Assembly (NCBI GenBank): GCA_009823505.1
Contig: VZQC01006583.1
Coordinates: 1,834,711 to 1,898,710, forward strand
DNA length: 64,000 bases
From: Rhizomys pruinosus
Taxonomy: Eukaryota; Chordata; Mammalia; Rodentia; Spalacidae
Direction of reading: 5' to 3'
Positions 9,216 to 22,119 of this stretch are shown piece after piece. Position 1 is the stretch's first letter. Every line of letters starts with the position of its first letter. The position numbers were made by a program, and so were the translations under genes. The notes under the pieces are model-generated. The model saw only the letters and a program-made list of their open reading frames with translations, did no database searches and was not told where the DNA came from.

Positions 9216-9455
9216 TTTTTTTTTTTTAATCTTTGTATGTGTATGAATGTACTGTCTGCATGCAGGTCTGTGCACCCATGTCGTGCAATGCTGCAGAGGT
9301 CAGAAGAGGGTCTCGGATTCCCCTGGAACTGGAGTTCTCCTGGAATTGGAGTTACAGACGGTTCTTAGCCGCCATGTGGGTGCTGGGGATCGAACCCGGG
9401 TCCTCTGCAAGAGCGTCGGTGCTCTTAACCGCTAGGCTATCTCTCCAGTCCCACT
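9216..9455 (-). mobile_element. Young B2 insertion with 15-bp target-site duplication
   Basis: Antisense B2 of the 17-bp-duplication subfamily, flanked by gacttaatgtctttt at 9201-9215 and 9456-9470. The perfect flanks and full length point to recent insertion. Confidence 0.95.
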
Positions 9456-9470
9456 GACTTAATGTCTTTT

Positions 9471-9835
9471 AATTAACCTTTGCAAACTCAATGAACCTTG
9501 TGTCTTGTGGGGGGAGGGTTCCTTGACAACCTCACTTTGGTACTGCACCCAAAAAAGATAATGAATGAATAGGGGTATGCTTGAGAATTAACATAGCAAA
9601 GTGTGGAAAGATGATACACTCACACCCATCCTTGATGCCTGACCTTGGATGAATGAGGCATTCTAGAACTAGGTCAGCATGGAAAGGCTGGATGCTTAGT
9701 TAAGGTAAGGGAGGAGCGACACTTTTTTTTGTTTTAAGTTTTTCACTTAAATTTTTTACATTTATTTTTTATTATTCTATTTATTTATTTATTTGGTCTT
9801 TTCTTTTTTTAATTTTTTTATTTTAATTTTTTTTT
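9471..9835. other. Single-copy stretch ending in an AT-rich tract
   Basis: Nothing recognised in 9471-9720. From 9721 to 9835 it is T-rich and A/T-rich, likely tail sequence of the next antisense SINE. Confidence 0.4.
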
Positions 9836-9839
9836 TATT

Positions 9840-10395
9840 TTCATATGTGTATGAATGTACTGTCTGCATGCAGGTTTGTGCACCCGTGTCATGCAATGCC
9901 ACGGAGGTCAGAAGAGGGTGTCGGATTCCCCTGGAACTGGGGGTTCTCAGTCGCCATGTGGGTGCTGGGGATCGAACCCAGGTCCTCTGCAGCAGCAGTC
10001 GGTCCACTTAACTTCTAGGCCATCTCTCCAGCCCCTTATTTGATCTTTTCGAGACAGGGTCTCCTTGAAGCCCCAGCTGTCCTGGAACTCACTCTGTAGA
10101 CCAGGCTGGGCCTTGAACTCACAAAGATCCCCCTGCCTCTGCCTCCCAAGTACTAGGATTAAAAGTGTGCGCCACCATGCCAAGCATTATTTTATTATTT
10201 TTTATGTGTATGAGTGTACTGTCTGCATGTAGTTTGGCGCACCCGTGTCATGTAATGGCGGGGAGGTCAGAAGAGGGTGTCGGATTCCCCTGGAACTGGA
10301 GTTAAAGACGGTTCTTAGGTGTCATGTGGGTGCTGGGAATTGAACCGGGTCCTCTGCAAAAGCAGTTGGTGCTCTTAACTGTTGAGCCATCTCTC
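9840..10395 (-). mobile_element. B2, B1, B2 SINE cluster
   Basis: Antisense B2 (9840-10037), antisense B1 (10044-10186) and antisense B2 (10195-10395). Confidence 0.9.
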
Positions 10396-10500
10396 TAGCC
10401 CCAGCCACACTTCTACTTCCCTAGTTGAAGCTGAAGCAACCATTCTGGATTAAAGCATGGGTGGGGCCTGATTCGCACAGTTCCAAAGAGAGAGTTCTAG

Positions 10501-10720
10501 GGCTGGAGAGATAGCCTAGCAGTTAAGAGCGCCAACTGCTCTTGCAGAGGACCTGGGTTCGATCCCCAGCACCCACATGGCGGCTGAGAACCATCTGTAA
10601 TTCCAGTTCCAGGAGAACTCCAGTTCCAGGGGAATCGGACATGTCTTTTGACCTCCGCAGCATTGCATGACATGCAGACAGTATATTCATACACATAAAT
10701 AAATAAAAAAATAAAAAAAA
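10501..10720 (+). mobile_element. Young B2 insertion with 10-bp target-site duplication
   Basis: Sense B2 of the duplicated subfamily with an A-rich tail, flanked by agagttctag at 10491-10500 and 10721-10730. Confidence 0.93.
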
Positions 10721-10899
10721 AGAGTTCTAGACAGTTCCAGGAGACAGACAATTCCAAGAGATATCTGGGGGAATTCCAAGTGTCCCTGGAGTTCAGTCTT
10801 AGAGATTACATGTAAGAGTCAGGCTTTTTGTTCAGGTAATTTTAATGGTGGCATAATAACAACACTGAAAAATGTTTATATTTATAAACTGATTAGGAA

Positions 10900-11395
10900 C
10901 AAAGAAACAAAAACAGGGTTTCATACTGTAGGCCAAGGCTGTCCTGGAAACTGTAATCCTCTGGCTTAGCGTCTTGAGTGCTGGTATTCCTGGTGTAGAC
11001 CACAGCACTCCTCTGGGGGGAAAAGTGTTTGAAAGGAAGGACGAGGGAGTATTTCTTTTCTTACTGCTGTGGCAAAATACCCAAGGGAAGCAAGTTAAAG
11101 AAGGAAGCATTCATTCTTGCCCAGCCCAGTTCAAGGACACAGCCCACCTTGGGGAAGTCAAGGTGGCAGGAATATGGGGCACCTGGACACATTGCTTCTA
11201 CGGTCAGCAGATGGATGCTGGCGTGCAGCTCCCCTTTCTCTATTTTGTGTAGTTTGGGGCCCCAGCCTGTGGAATGCTCCATCTGTATTTATGATGGGTC
11301 CTCCCAATTCAACTCAACGTTGAATGTCTCTCATAGACGTGCCCAGAGTTTGTCTCCTAGGCGTTTCTTTATCCTGCCAAGGTGGCAATATTAGC
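10900..11395. mobile_element. Diverged B1 and a MaLR-like repeat
   Basis: A degraded antisense B1 (about 10900-11005), then about 350 bp beginning ttactgctgtggcaaaatac and continuing aagttaaagaaggaagcatt. This resembles repeats at 44140, 46515, 50285 and 53020 in the window. The architecture recalls MaLR LTRs, but I cannot name the family. Confidence 0.4.
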
Positions 11396-11589
11396 TATCA
11401 TTGAAGTGAGGCTGGATTGAATCGGGGTCCACCCTGGAGTTGGGGCCAAAAGTCTGCGTTTGATCTCACTCTGCAGAGATAGCTGGAGATCTATGATAAA
11501 CAGGCCTTCCATCCTCCATAGGAGGAGAGGTTTGGAGGGAGATTCCTAGCTTTAGGACTCACCAAAGATATGGAAAAGGACTTCCAGTA

Positions 11590-12596
11590 TATACATGTGA
11601 GCCTAAACCATGCACAGGTAAAGAGAGCCTAACAGAGATGGGGACGAGAAGATGAACAGTGTGAACGATCCAGGTAAAGTAGAGAAGAACCTCCATTTTC
11701 GCCCTGGGCTTGTCCTGACTGGTTTATGCGTGTGTTGGCGTCCTTTCCAGTCATTAGCATGGCCCAAACAGCTGCAAAACACCCCAGGCCTTTCCCTGAC
11801 CCTGACTGAAGCACAGAGGAATAATAAAAAATAACTCCAAAAGTGTAGTAACAACTATTTCTATGAATAACCAAAATAACTGCTGTAGCGAGGTCTCTCT
11901 GACCCCCATGTGTTCCAAACTGTCATGACTTTTGTGGGTTTTGCCTTTATAAATTCTGTACCCTTTGTGAAAAAAAGTTCCCAGAAAAAACTCCTGCATC
12001 CTGAACCAAAGTTCCTGCAAAGCTTTTCCCTGACTGTGGAGAGGTCAGAACGTTCAGATCTAGAACCTATTCACAAATTATCTGGGGACATCTTTAACTC
12101 CATAAATAGCCATACCTTGCCTACCTTTGTTTCTGAATTAACATTCTTGTGACTAAGAGAATGTATTAATTTAGCAGACTACCATATTCCACTTATCAAA
12201 AGGCTAAGAATGTCCTCAGATAGCATCTGAGACGTAGAGTAGAAACCACTCCACTTTGCCATGTCTTAAATACAACCACCAATGTATTTAGAAAGTGTCT
12301 TGATTCATGACTTTTCTTTGTTCTGTTACTATAAAGTCATAATGTAATTGTTACCATGCTGGGACCTGGAACTGGGGGCAACCTGAATCTGTGTTCCTGA
12401 GCCATGGTCATATTTGGCCCTAGAATTAAACTATCTCTTAATCCCTGTGGTGAGCTTTTGTGTTGACCCCTTGAGCTTTAGGACTGAAAGGTTTTCACAT
12501 GTGCTAATCAATAAAGGACTCTTTTCCCTTTTTAATTGGCTTAAGTGTGGTGGTGGTCTGTAATTCTCTCGTGTGGATATAACAGAGGGAGCCCAC
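11590..12596 (+). mobile_element. Possible ERV LTR or LTR pair remnant
   Basis: This AT-rich block includes a TATA-like motif (ttgcctttataaattc, near 11941-11956), AATAAA near 12510 followed by a U5-like T/G-rich tail, and an ACA end near 12583. It has no open retroviral frames. It could instead be anonymous intron sequence. Confidence 0.3.
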
Positions 12597-12811
12597 AGAC
12601 ACTGCTCACAGGTGGGGAACTCAAGCACTGCTGGGGCCTCTCTTCCCACCTCAATGTGGTGAGCCCTCCAAGGCTCCAGCTTGCTCGGCCAGGACATGAA
12701 CCCAGCCAGCTCAGGTGGTGGCCCTTTCTTTGCAAAAGTGAGTGGGAACAGTGGACTTGCTGGGGTTTTGTTTGTTTTGTTTCATGTTTTTGTTTTGTTT
12801 TGTTTTGTTTT

Positions 12812-13240
12812 TTGGTCTTTTCGAGACAGGGTCTCCCTATAGCTCCAACTGGCCTGGAACTCACTCTGTAGACCAGGCTGGCCTTGAACTCAGAGATCTG
12901 CCTGCCTCTGCCTCCTAAGTGCTAGGATTAAAGGTGTGCGCCTCCAGGCCTGGCTGGTTTGTTTTTAACTGTGTTCATTGGTCTCATCCACAGCAACTAG
13001 TCAGAGACTTGCCTGCCTCTGTCTCCTAGAGAGCCCAGCAATTTTCTAGGTTTTGAGTAGGCCCATGAAAATGCATTTTATATTTGGATGGGCTGGGCAC
13101 AATGGTACATGCTTTTAATCCCAGCACTCAGGAGGCAGAGGCAGGCAGATCTCTGTGAGTTCAAGGCCAGCCTCATCTACATAGCAAGTTCCAGGCCAGC
13201 TGGGGCTACAGGGAGATCCTGTCTCAAAAAGAAACAATAA
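12812..13240. mobile_element. Inverted pair of B1 SINEs
   Basis: Antisense B1 (12812-12953) and sense B1 (13090-13240), with a diverged B1-like piece after them (13285-13385). A transcript crossing both could fold back. Confidence 0.85.
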
Positions 13241-13559
13241 AATAAAATAATTTCAGACACAGTATTTAAGTTGAACAGGCATTATGTGGAGGCTGGGCAT
13301 GGAAGTGCCCGAGCACTGGTGAAGCAGAGGCAGCACGATCAGGTTCCAAGGGCAACCTCAGCCATAGAGAGTCTCTGTGTTAAAGAAACACAGAAACACA
13401 TGGGGGAAAGTGGAAGAAGGTGCTCAAGAGAGGGGGAATCATAGGAACCAGGCATTATCCTGAGGGAAGGGGGGGCGGTGGAGGGAGGGTTAGACAGGGA
13501 GAGAGGAGAGATAAATAATGCTTAGATGATGTGAAAAAAAAAGAGAGGGAAATGCATTA

Positions 13560-14990
13560 GTTTAAAAACATATAAAAAAATACACATATGGTATCTGAAC
13601 ATGAGTGCATGTGTTTACCTGAAGGCTATATAACAAGAAACACAGTGCCAGAAAGGAGAAACCTTTCTTTGAGTTTTTGGCCAGGGTAGTCCAAGAGACT
13701 CTCAAGGCTATTGCCACAGCGTTTGGTTGCCTCCCAGAACTTGAAGGCAAGATTGCTGGAGACAGGACATACTTTGGACACAGAACTTGGAGCAATGGAG
13801 CTGGAACTGACCTGGAACCTCCTTCCTGAAGACTAGCACTCATAGTTTTAGAGGATACTATGCAAGCTGTTAAGGGAAAAAAAAATCAATCAATGGTCCA
13901 ACCCCAGCTTTAAACCACAACCATGAATGGCACAGCAAAGTACTCTATTGGTTCAGTCATGGCACTTTTATCTTGGGAGTAATGAACAGCTATCTAATTG
14001 GACTTAAAGCCCACCAAATGGGAGGGAATTAATGTGTGGTACTGTGAACAGAGCCAAATACACATGGCTGGAGAGGTCATAGACCCTAGAGAAAACCCTA
14101 TGTCTGTTATATCCCTAGCAAACGTAATTTCTTACTATCTGCTAAATATGGATCCTTATATTTACAGATAAGTATATCATGCACCTCTCATTGAAGAAGC
14201 TTCTTTTTTGCAATAGATGGAGACTATTACAGAGTTTCACAACTGGTTACACACAGAGAAAAAAGTGTCTGTGAGATGCCCAGACTTAAGTGACACATCT
14301 ACAATGGACCCTCTCTACACCTAAGGTTCATGAAACATAGCGGGACGGGGGGTAGAGAGAACACTAATGCATCTCTCAACTCTTACCAGAGAAGAAACAG
14401 AGGGGGATGAACACAGAAGGTCACAAGTGTAGAAAGTAAGAGACTGCAGCGTGCGTGTCCCTGGACAGTCCTCCTGTATTACACCTCACCCACCCAAGGC
14501 TCAGGGACCACTGCAGAAGAAGGGGTGGAAAGACTGCAAGTCAGAGGTGGTGTCTGAACATAAGGAAACAGTATTCCAGACTTCTGAGAACTTGCTCATA
14601 TGAAACTATAGCAACGGTGACAGCACGTTCAAGACCCACAAGACCCATGCAAACTCAATTAGACAAATACCCAGCACGAAATTGGGGAAATGGGCTGGAG
14701 GTCCCAACCTTAGCCAAGGAAGTCTTGTATAGGAAGCTGCTCAGTGCTGGGTGAGGGAGAGTTGGTCATCTTTAGGAGAGTGATGCTAGATAGACAGGCT
14801 GAACAGGCTCCAGTGGAGGAACTGACACCGACGGACATGTGGGGACACAAACTTGACTCAGTAGGCCTTAACCTACATGACAGAACGAATGAAATCCAGT
14901 GGGCAGGTTATGGAGGGGGGAAGATAGGGGACAGGGTCTAAATATTATTAAGATATATGAATTGTAAAAAATTCAATAAAATAAATATAG
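13560..14990 (+). mobile_element. Old retroposon sequence, probably LINE-1 3' UTR type
   Basis: About 1.4 kb without a recognisable protein, ending in gtaaaaaattcaataaaataaata, a typical poly(A)-type 3' end on the + strand. Phrases such as cacaagacccatgcaaactcaattag resemble rodent L1 (Lx-type) 3' UTR sequence. This is recall-based and uncertain. Confidence 0.4.
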
Positions 14991-15044
14991 CAGGCCTCAG
15001 ATTTGCACTAAAGCTACCACAATATCTTCTTATTTCTTCCTAGA

Positions 15045-17790
15045 AATATTCTATCCAACAGATGCCAAAATTCTAAACAGGATACTGGCAAATCGCATAC
15101 AGACTCACATCAAGAAGATCATCCATCATGACCAAGTTGGATTCATACCAGAGATGCAGGGATGGGTCAACATACGAAAATCAATAAACATCATCAAACA
15201 CATAAACGGAATGAAAGACAAAAACCACACCATCATCTCAATTGATGCTGAAAAAGCCTTTGACAAAATTCAGCATCCCTTCATGCTTAAAGTCCTAGAG
15301 GGAATTGGACTGGAGGGATCATTCCTCAATGTAATCAAAGCCATATACAGGAAACCCACAGCCAATATCATCCTAAATGGGGAAATGACAGAAACATTCC
15401 CTTTAAAGGTAGGAACTCAGCAAGGCTGCCCCCTGTCACCACTCCTCTTCAATATAGTGCTTGAAACACTTGCTAGAGCAATAAGGCAAGAAAAGGAAAT
15501 TAAAGGAGTACTAATTGGAAAAGAGGAAGTCAAGCTATCCCTATTTGCTGATGATATGATTGTTTACTTAAGGGATGCTAAAAACTCCACCAGAAAACTC
15601 CTAGAAATGATTAACAGCTTCAGCAAAGTGGCAGGATACAAAATTAACCTAAAAAAATCAATGGCCTTTCTTTACACCAAGAACAAGCAACTGGAGAAAG
15701 AATTCAAAGAGACCTTCCCACTCACAATAGCCTCAAAAACAATAAAATACCTAGGAACAAACCTAACCAAAGACACCAAAGATCTCTACAACAAAAATTT
15801 TAAACATTTAAAGAAAGATTTTGAAGAAGACATCAGAAGATGGAAAAACCTCCCATGCTCATGGATTGGGAAAATTAGCATTGTAAAAATGTCCATTCTA
15901 CCCAAACTCTTGTATAGATTAACACAATCCCAATTAAAATCCCCAAGAGTTTCTTCACAGGCTTGGAAACAAAAGTCCTTAAATTCATTTGGAAAAACAA
16001 AAGACCCTGAATAGCCAAAACAACCCTGAGTGAAAAGAGCTACACAGGGGGAATCTCTATACCAGGCTTCAAACTCTACTACAGGGCTATAGTCATAAAA
16101 ACAGCCTGGTACTGGCACAAAAACAGACCTGTTGACCAATGGAACAAAACTGAAGATCCAAACTTGAACACATACAATTTCAGTCATCTCATATTTGACA
16201 AGGGGGCCAAGAAGACACAATGGAGAAAAGTCAGCATCTTCAGCAAGTGGTGGCAAAACTGGATCACTACTTGTAGAAGAATGAAATTAAACCCCTACCT
16301 CTTGCCCTGTACAAAAGTCAACTCCGGATGGATTAAAGACCTCGATGTGAAACCCCAACCTCTGAAGGTGATAGCAGAAAAGGTTGGCATCAGACTATAA
16401 GACATAGGCATAGGAAAAGACTTCCTAAATCAGACAGCAGATGCACAAGAATTAAGGTGGACAATTGACAAATGGGACCTCATTAAACTCAAAAGCTTCT
16501 GTACATCAAAAGAAACAATCAAGGAAGTGAAGAGAAATCCCACAGAGTGGGAGGAAACCTTCACCGCAGAAACATCTGACAAAGCATTGATTTCTAGAAT
16601 ATATAAACAACTCAAAAAAACAAAGAAGAAAGAAAACAAATGACCCACTGAATAGATGGAGCAAAGAGCCAAACAGAGACTTCACAAGTGAGGAATTAGA
16701 GATGACTCAGAAACACCTTTTTTTCTTTTTTTTTTTTGGTCTTTTCCAGACAGGGTCTCCCTGTAGCACCAGCTGTCCTGGAACTCACTTTGTAGACCAG
16801 GCTGGCCTTGAACTCACAAAGATCCGCCTGCCTCTGCCTCCCGAGTGCTGGGATTAAAGGCTTGCGCCACCACGCCCCATGAGAAACACCTTAAGAAGTG
16901 TTCTACATCACTAATCATTAAGGAAATGCAAATCAAAACCACTTTAAGATATCATCTTACTCCAATAAGATTGGTTAGGATCAAGAAAACAAATGATACC
17001 AAGTGCTGGAGAGGTTGTGGGGAAAGGAGAACACTCATCCACTGCTGGTGGGAATATAAACTCATACAGCCTCTATGGAAAGCAGTGTGGAGAACCCTTG
17101 GAAGACTTGGAATGAACTTGTCACCTGACCCAGCCATACCACTCCTACGCATGTACCCCCAAGACTCACCCTACTGCAGAGATACATGCACGGCCATGTT
17201 TATTTCAGCTCTCTTCACAATAGCAAGGAGCTGGAACCAACCTAAATGCCCCTCAACTGATGAGTGAATAGAGAAAATGTGGTACGTGTACACAATGGAG
17301 TTCTATGCAGCAGTAAAGAAAGATGACATCATGAGCTTTGCAGGAAAATGGCTGGAGCTAGAGGACATCATGCTGAGTGAAGTAAAACAGTCCCAGAAAA
17401 ACAAACGACGAATGGTATCCCTCATCTGTGGATGCTAGTGCCAATTACCTAGTTGTAAGTATTTCTTGTGTAGGGCCCCTGAGCTTTTGTCCAAAGTAGT
17501 TGGGAGTGATGCATATTGGAAACAAGAACAATGACAACAACAACAACAACAACAGAAAGGACTGTGTCAAAGAACTGACTGAAACAGTGAACTTCTACTC
17601 AAAACTGTTAACTTCCACATGGAGAATATCGAGAAAGACTGAGAAAGATGAAAAGCATGTTTGGCAGAATACATGAGCTCTGGTGGGGTGGGGGCATAGG
17701 GTGGAGAACACGGGTCTAGATTTGATAATCTTGTACAAAATATATATAAAAAAATAAGAAACAATTATATATATAAAAAGAAATTTTCTA
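15045..17790 (+). mobile_element. LINE-1, 5'-truncated, ORF2 and 3' end
   Basis: The L1 starts inside the reverse-transcriptase domain of ORF2. An open frame at 15154-16014 carries [25 protein letters not shown] and the catalytic [10 protein letters not shown] (FADD variant). It then stops; the C-terminal domain continues in another frame (16164-16400, IFDKGAKKTQW..WIKDLDVKPQ) and later as 16890-17267 ([19 protein letters not shown]..). A B1 splits it at 16727-16878. The 3' UTR ends in A/T-rich repeats near 17760-17790. Frameshifts make it dead. Confidence 0.93.
16727..16878 (-). mobile_element. B1 SINE inserted in the LINE-1
   Basis: Antisense B1 with T-rich leader. The flanking repeats cagaaacacct (before 16717) and gagaaacacct (after 16880) look like the target-site duplication. 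Confidence 0.92.
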
Positions 17791-17840
17791 TCCAATATAA
17801 GCTCATTAATGTGTGGATTATTTTGTTAAAAAAAAAACAT

Positions 17841-17998
17841 CAGCCAGGCGTGGTGGTACACGCCTTTAATCCTAGCACTTGGGAGGCAGAGGCAGGTGGA
17901 TCTTTGTGAGTTCAAGGTCTGGTCTACAGAGGGAGTTCCAGGACAGCTGGGGCTACAGGGAGACACTGTCTCGAAAAGACCAAAAAAAAAAAAAAAAC
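17841..17998 (+). mobile_element. B1 SINE
   Basis: Sense B1 from gccaggcgtggtggtacacg to a 16-base A tail, the last clear feature before the N at 18032. Confidence 0.93.
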
Positions 17999-18031
17999 AT
18001 ATTTAGGGTATATAAATATTTGTTAAATATA

Positions 18032-18032
18032 N
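18032..18032. other. Single N at the outer edge of the left inverted-repeat arm
   Basis: The only ambiguous base in this part of the window. Sequence homologous to the right arm starts at the very next base (18033), so the N marks a join made during assembly or gap filling. Confidence 0.9.
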
Positions 18033-18128
18033 CCATTGGGCTTTGTTATTGTGGGTGGGGATTATTGGGGGGTTGAACCAGGCTCACACAGGCTAAATTC
18101 CATCTCCAATCTTTTTTCCTTTTTTCCT

Positions 18129-18167
<39 letters not shown>

Positions 18168-18506
18168 AAATAAATAAATTGCCCAGGCTAGCCTCTTGGT
18201 CATTCTGTAGCCCAGACAGACATTGAACTTAAACTCTTCCCATCTCTGCCTTCTGGGTAGCTGAGAACCAGTAGCCAGTACCACCCAGACCCTGCTGCTT
18301 TTATACGTTGTGATTATAGTCTGACCCCAATCACCGCTCGTTTACAGAAAGATAATGACATATCTGCGCACGTGTCTGCAAACTGATCCTTCACCTGACA
18401 AGCAACCTCAAGGGCCCATAGCTGGCAACTGGTAGACACTGAAAAGCAGTGGATTTCTGTTTTGGATCAATGTCACGTGCTTTCAGATTCTGAAGCTAAA
18501 TTTTGC

Positions 18507-21500
18507 ATCTTTTTTGGCTTTTTGAGACAGTCTCCCTATAGCTGCAGCCTGTCCTGGAACTCACTATTAGACCCAGACTGTCCTGGAACTCCCAGAGATC
18601 ATCTGCCTCTGCTCCTGAGTGCTGGTTAAAAGGCATGTGCCAACCATGCCCAGCAAGACTATGTTCAAAAACAAAACAGACAAGGCTGGGAAGTGGCTCA
18701 GCAGTTTACAGAACAATGACTGCTCTTCAGAGGACCTGGGTTTGGTTCATCAAGCACCCACTTGACAGTTCACAACTGTCTGAGTAACTACTGACCTCTG
18801 CAGGCATTGCATGACATGGATACCATAACATACATCCCAGGACAGTCATAAATAAAAGCAAATAATAAATAAATAAATAAAATAAATAAATAAAATAAAT
18901 AAATAAAAGCTGGGGCAAGAATGTGGGGTGGTTTGGCGATAATATCTGTCACCCACTGACTAGCCAGGCAGGTGTTCCCTTCCTAACTACCCCGTGTTTG
19001 TCCCTCCCAAAGCTGCCTGCTCAGTCAATGGTATAGAAGGAGCTATGCTCCCCTTGTAGAACCTCCAAACAAGTTCTCAGAAAGGAGGGATTTTGCAAGG
19101 TTTTCCCCGGTGCATGTCTATATTTCCCAGCACTTGAGAGATAGAAGGTTTGAGTCCCAACCTGGGCTACATAGCAAAAACCTGTGTAAACAAAGAAAAA
19201 AGGAAAGTATTCTGAAGAGATTTGTTTAACCTGATTTAAACACTACATAGTGCATGTATATGAGAACATTACATGGAAACCAGGCCATTTATAGCAAGTT
19301 CCAGCCCGTCAGGACAAATTCATGAGAAAATGGGCCTGGAGAGAATGGCTCAGGGAGAACGCTCCTTCCAGATACCAGGGTTTTTGGTTCAGCAGCACCC
19401 TGCAGGTGGTTAGAAGCCATCCCTGCACTCCGCTCTAAAGAGGATCCTAGTGCCCCTCTCTTCAAGGCCTCCTGAGAACCTGTATGCACATGGTGCACTA
19501 ACATGCAGAGAAAACATAAAAACATATTTCACCAGGTGTGGGTGGTGCACTCCCTTTAATCCAGCACTCAAGGAGGCAGAGGCAGGTGGATCTCTGTGAG
19601 TTCAAAGCCAGCCTGGTCTACAAAGAGTGAGTTCCAGGCTTAGACTGGACTTAAAGGGAGACCCCCCTGTATGAAAATAACAAACAACAAAAGCATATGT
19701 ACAATTTTTAACTGTTTGTATCACTTTAAAATAATAAAACATCAATTAAAATAAAATGTCGGGGCTGGAGAGATTGGCTCACCAGTTAAAAGTGCCAACT
19801 GCTCTTGCAGAGGACCTGGGTTTGATCACTCAGCGCCCATAATGGCCGGCTGAAGAACTGTGTTTAACTCACGTTTCAGGGGAAATCCGACACCCTCTTC
19901 TGACCTCCGAGGCTCTGTACGAACATGGGTGCACAAAAACCTACATGCAGATAGTTACTTTCATACACGTAAAAAAAAATTTTTTTAAATTAAAATTCTA
20001 AAATTGTCATACAAATAGTGTTATAGCTGCACATAGTGAATTTTATGAAAGCTGGATTTTCCAGAACACATGTTTACATTCAAGTACTTCATAATGAGCA
20101 AAGTTTAAATGACTTTTATTCAGCCTCTTTGATACACACTAGAATCTTCTTTGAACAGTTTTGATGAATAGAAAAATCACGAACTCTGCTTTTTACTACT
20201 GCTGCCTCTGTCCAGCCTGTGAGTTAACCTAAGGACACTGCTGCCCTGGGAGCCTATAGAAGTACATAGTGCCTGAACAGAACTGGGCATCAGAAATATT
20301 GTTTTCTACAGCATCCTCTTAAAAATGAGGAAATGGAGTCAGGCCTATGGTGGTCAACACCTTTAATCCCAGCAAATGATCTTGTGAATTCAAGGAACAG
20401 CCTGGTCTACAAGGCAAGTTTTAGACGCAGCCAGAGCTACATAGTGAGACTCCTGGCTAAAAAAAAAGAGCAAGAAAAGCCAGGTTGTAGTAGGGTGCAC
20501 GCCTTTTAATCCCTGCACTGGAGGCAGAGGCAGGGCAGTCTTTTGTGAGTTCAAAGGCCACCTGGTCTACACTAAGTGAGTTGCAGGACAGCTGGGGCTG
20601 CATGGGAGACCCTGTCTGAAAAAGACCCAAAGAAAAAAAAAATGGATGTATGAGTAGGTGGGGATGTGGTTTAGTTGGTAGATGGCACAAAGCCTTGGTC
20701 TGTCCCAACTGGAACAGCGTGCTCACACTAGTAATCCCATACTTCAGTGACCCGAGTAGAAAGGATCAGATTCAAGGCCACATCGACTACATAGCAGAGT
20801 TAGATGCCACAACCTGGGCTGCATGAAATCCTGCTTCTAAAAAAGGATTTTTATTTAAAAAAAAAAAAAAAAAAAGTAAGTTTCAAGGTCAACCTGGACT
20901 ACATGAAATTTTGTCAACTCAAAAAAAAAAAAAAAATCAAAGGAGAAAAAAAAAAAAGAAACAAAATAAAAACCATAGTCAGTTTGAAAACAGCCAGCCG
21001 TTGTGGTGAATGCCTTTAATCCAAGCACTGGTGGGGGGTGGGGGTGTTGGCAGAGGCAGGTGGATCTCTGTGAATTCAGTTCCAGCCTGGTTACAGAGTG
21101 AGTTCCCAGCACCCACACCAGCCTGCTTCACAACCATTTGTAACTCCATTTCCAGGGGATCCAACACCCTCATTTGGCCAATCCCACCATGGGCATCTGT
21201 ATACATGTGGTATACAGGCATATATGCCGGCAAAATACTCGCATAAAGCACAAAATAAATCTTTTTTTTTTAACGTACTCACAATCGGGCCTCGTTCTGT
21301 GTGGTCTTCAGTGGTTTTGGCATTTCAACCTAGCATGCACAAGGTTCTGGGTTCCATCCCTGGCACCCACACAATGGAAAATTACACAATTTCTGTTTAG
21401 TTGGTGTTTGTGTGTGTATGTAGTTATGGGAACTACATACATAGGCAAGTGTTCTACTACTGAGCCACATCCCTTAATCAAATTCTTATTTAAAAAAAAT

Positions 21501-21665
21501 AAAAAAAAAAAAAACAGGCATGGTGGCACACACCTTTATCCTACGCACTTGGGAAGGCAGAGGCAGGCACAGATCTCCTGTGGAGTTCAAGACAGCCCTG
21601 TCTACAGAGCAAGTCCCAGAACCCGCTGCAGCCACAGGAAGACCCCTGCCTCAAAAGACCAAGAA
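18507..21665. mobile_element. SINEs of the left arm, error-rich copies
   Basis: B1 - at 18507-18655, B2 + at 18690-18860, B2 + at 19300-19520, B1 + at 19530-19680, B2 + at 19762-19975, B1-like + at 20340-20455 and 20480-20635, B4-like at 20660-20870, B1 + at 20995-21095, B2 + at 21105-21260 and B1 + at 21515-21665. Each has a cleaner partner in the right arm. For example, the B1 at 18507 lacks bases in conserved positions that the partner at 35345-35500 keeps. Confidence 0.8.
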
Positions 21666-21764
21666 AAAAAAACAAATTTGTAAGTAGCAACAAACATCTG
21701 GTTTATGTGTTTGAGTTTGATCTTAAACTATATTATGCTGAAATATTCCCATTTTGTTTTGCAG

Positions 21765-21917
21765 GATGGATCTTTGACATCACACAAAAATATGATTTTT
21801 CCTTTTATATATGGTGGTCTACTTTACATGGTAGGAATATTCTTTTTACTCCTTCAACCTTGTATGCGGATGATAAAACAATCCAGAAGAAAGTACATAG
21901 AGGGTGCACATGTGTAG
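21765..21917 (+). pseudogene. Inverted, frameshifted copy of the SLC16A14 last exon
   Basis: After an acceptor-like ttttgttttgcag, the sequence reads G-WIFDITQKYDFSFYI and then loses frame because of one extra g (tatatatggtggtc here, tatatatgtggtc in the right arm). The rest, from GGLLYMVGIF to YIEGAHV and TAG, continues in another frame. It is 153 bases against 152 in the intact exon at 32181-32332. It lies on the opposite strand from all other SLC16A14 exons, so it cannot be spliced to them. It is either a duplicated pseudo-exon or an assembly copy of the real one. Confidence 0.88.
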
Positions 21918-22119
21918 CATTTTGTGTGGGATGCACATGTGTAGCATTTTGTGTGAGCTTTGTGAGACTTCCTTCTTGTTCAAACTTCACCGGGTTGCTG
22001 GAGGAATGCTCTGTGGTAACTGGCAGTGTCACCTGTAAATGCCATGGTCATCACTTCATTTGTCTTTTTTGTATTCTGTACGTTGTTGTTGTTGTTGTAA
22101 GAAAGGCTACTGATTATTT

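Noticed and set aside
11910..12152. Possible exon in the AT-rich block 11600-12600
   Set aside because: No recognisable protein and LTR-like motifs around it. Also checked as the missing FBXO36 exon, without a match.
15154..16014. A 286-codon reverse transcriptase frame as a possible host gene
   Set aside because: Typical LINE-1 ORF2, truncated at the 5' end and frameshifted downstream.
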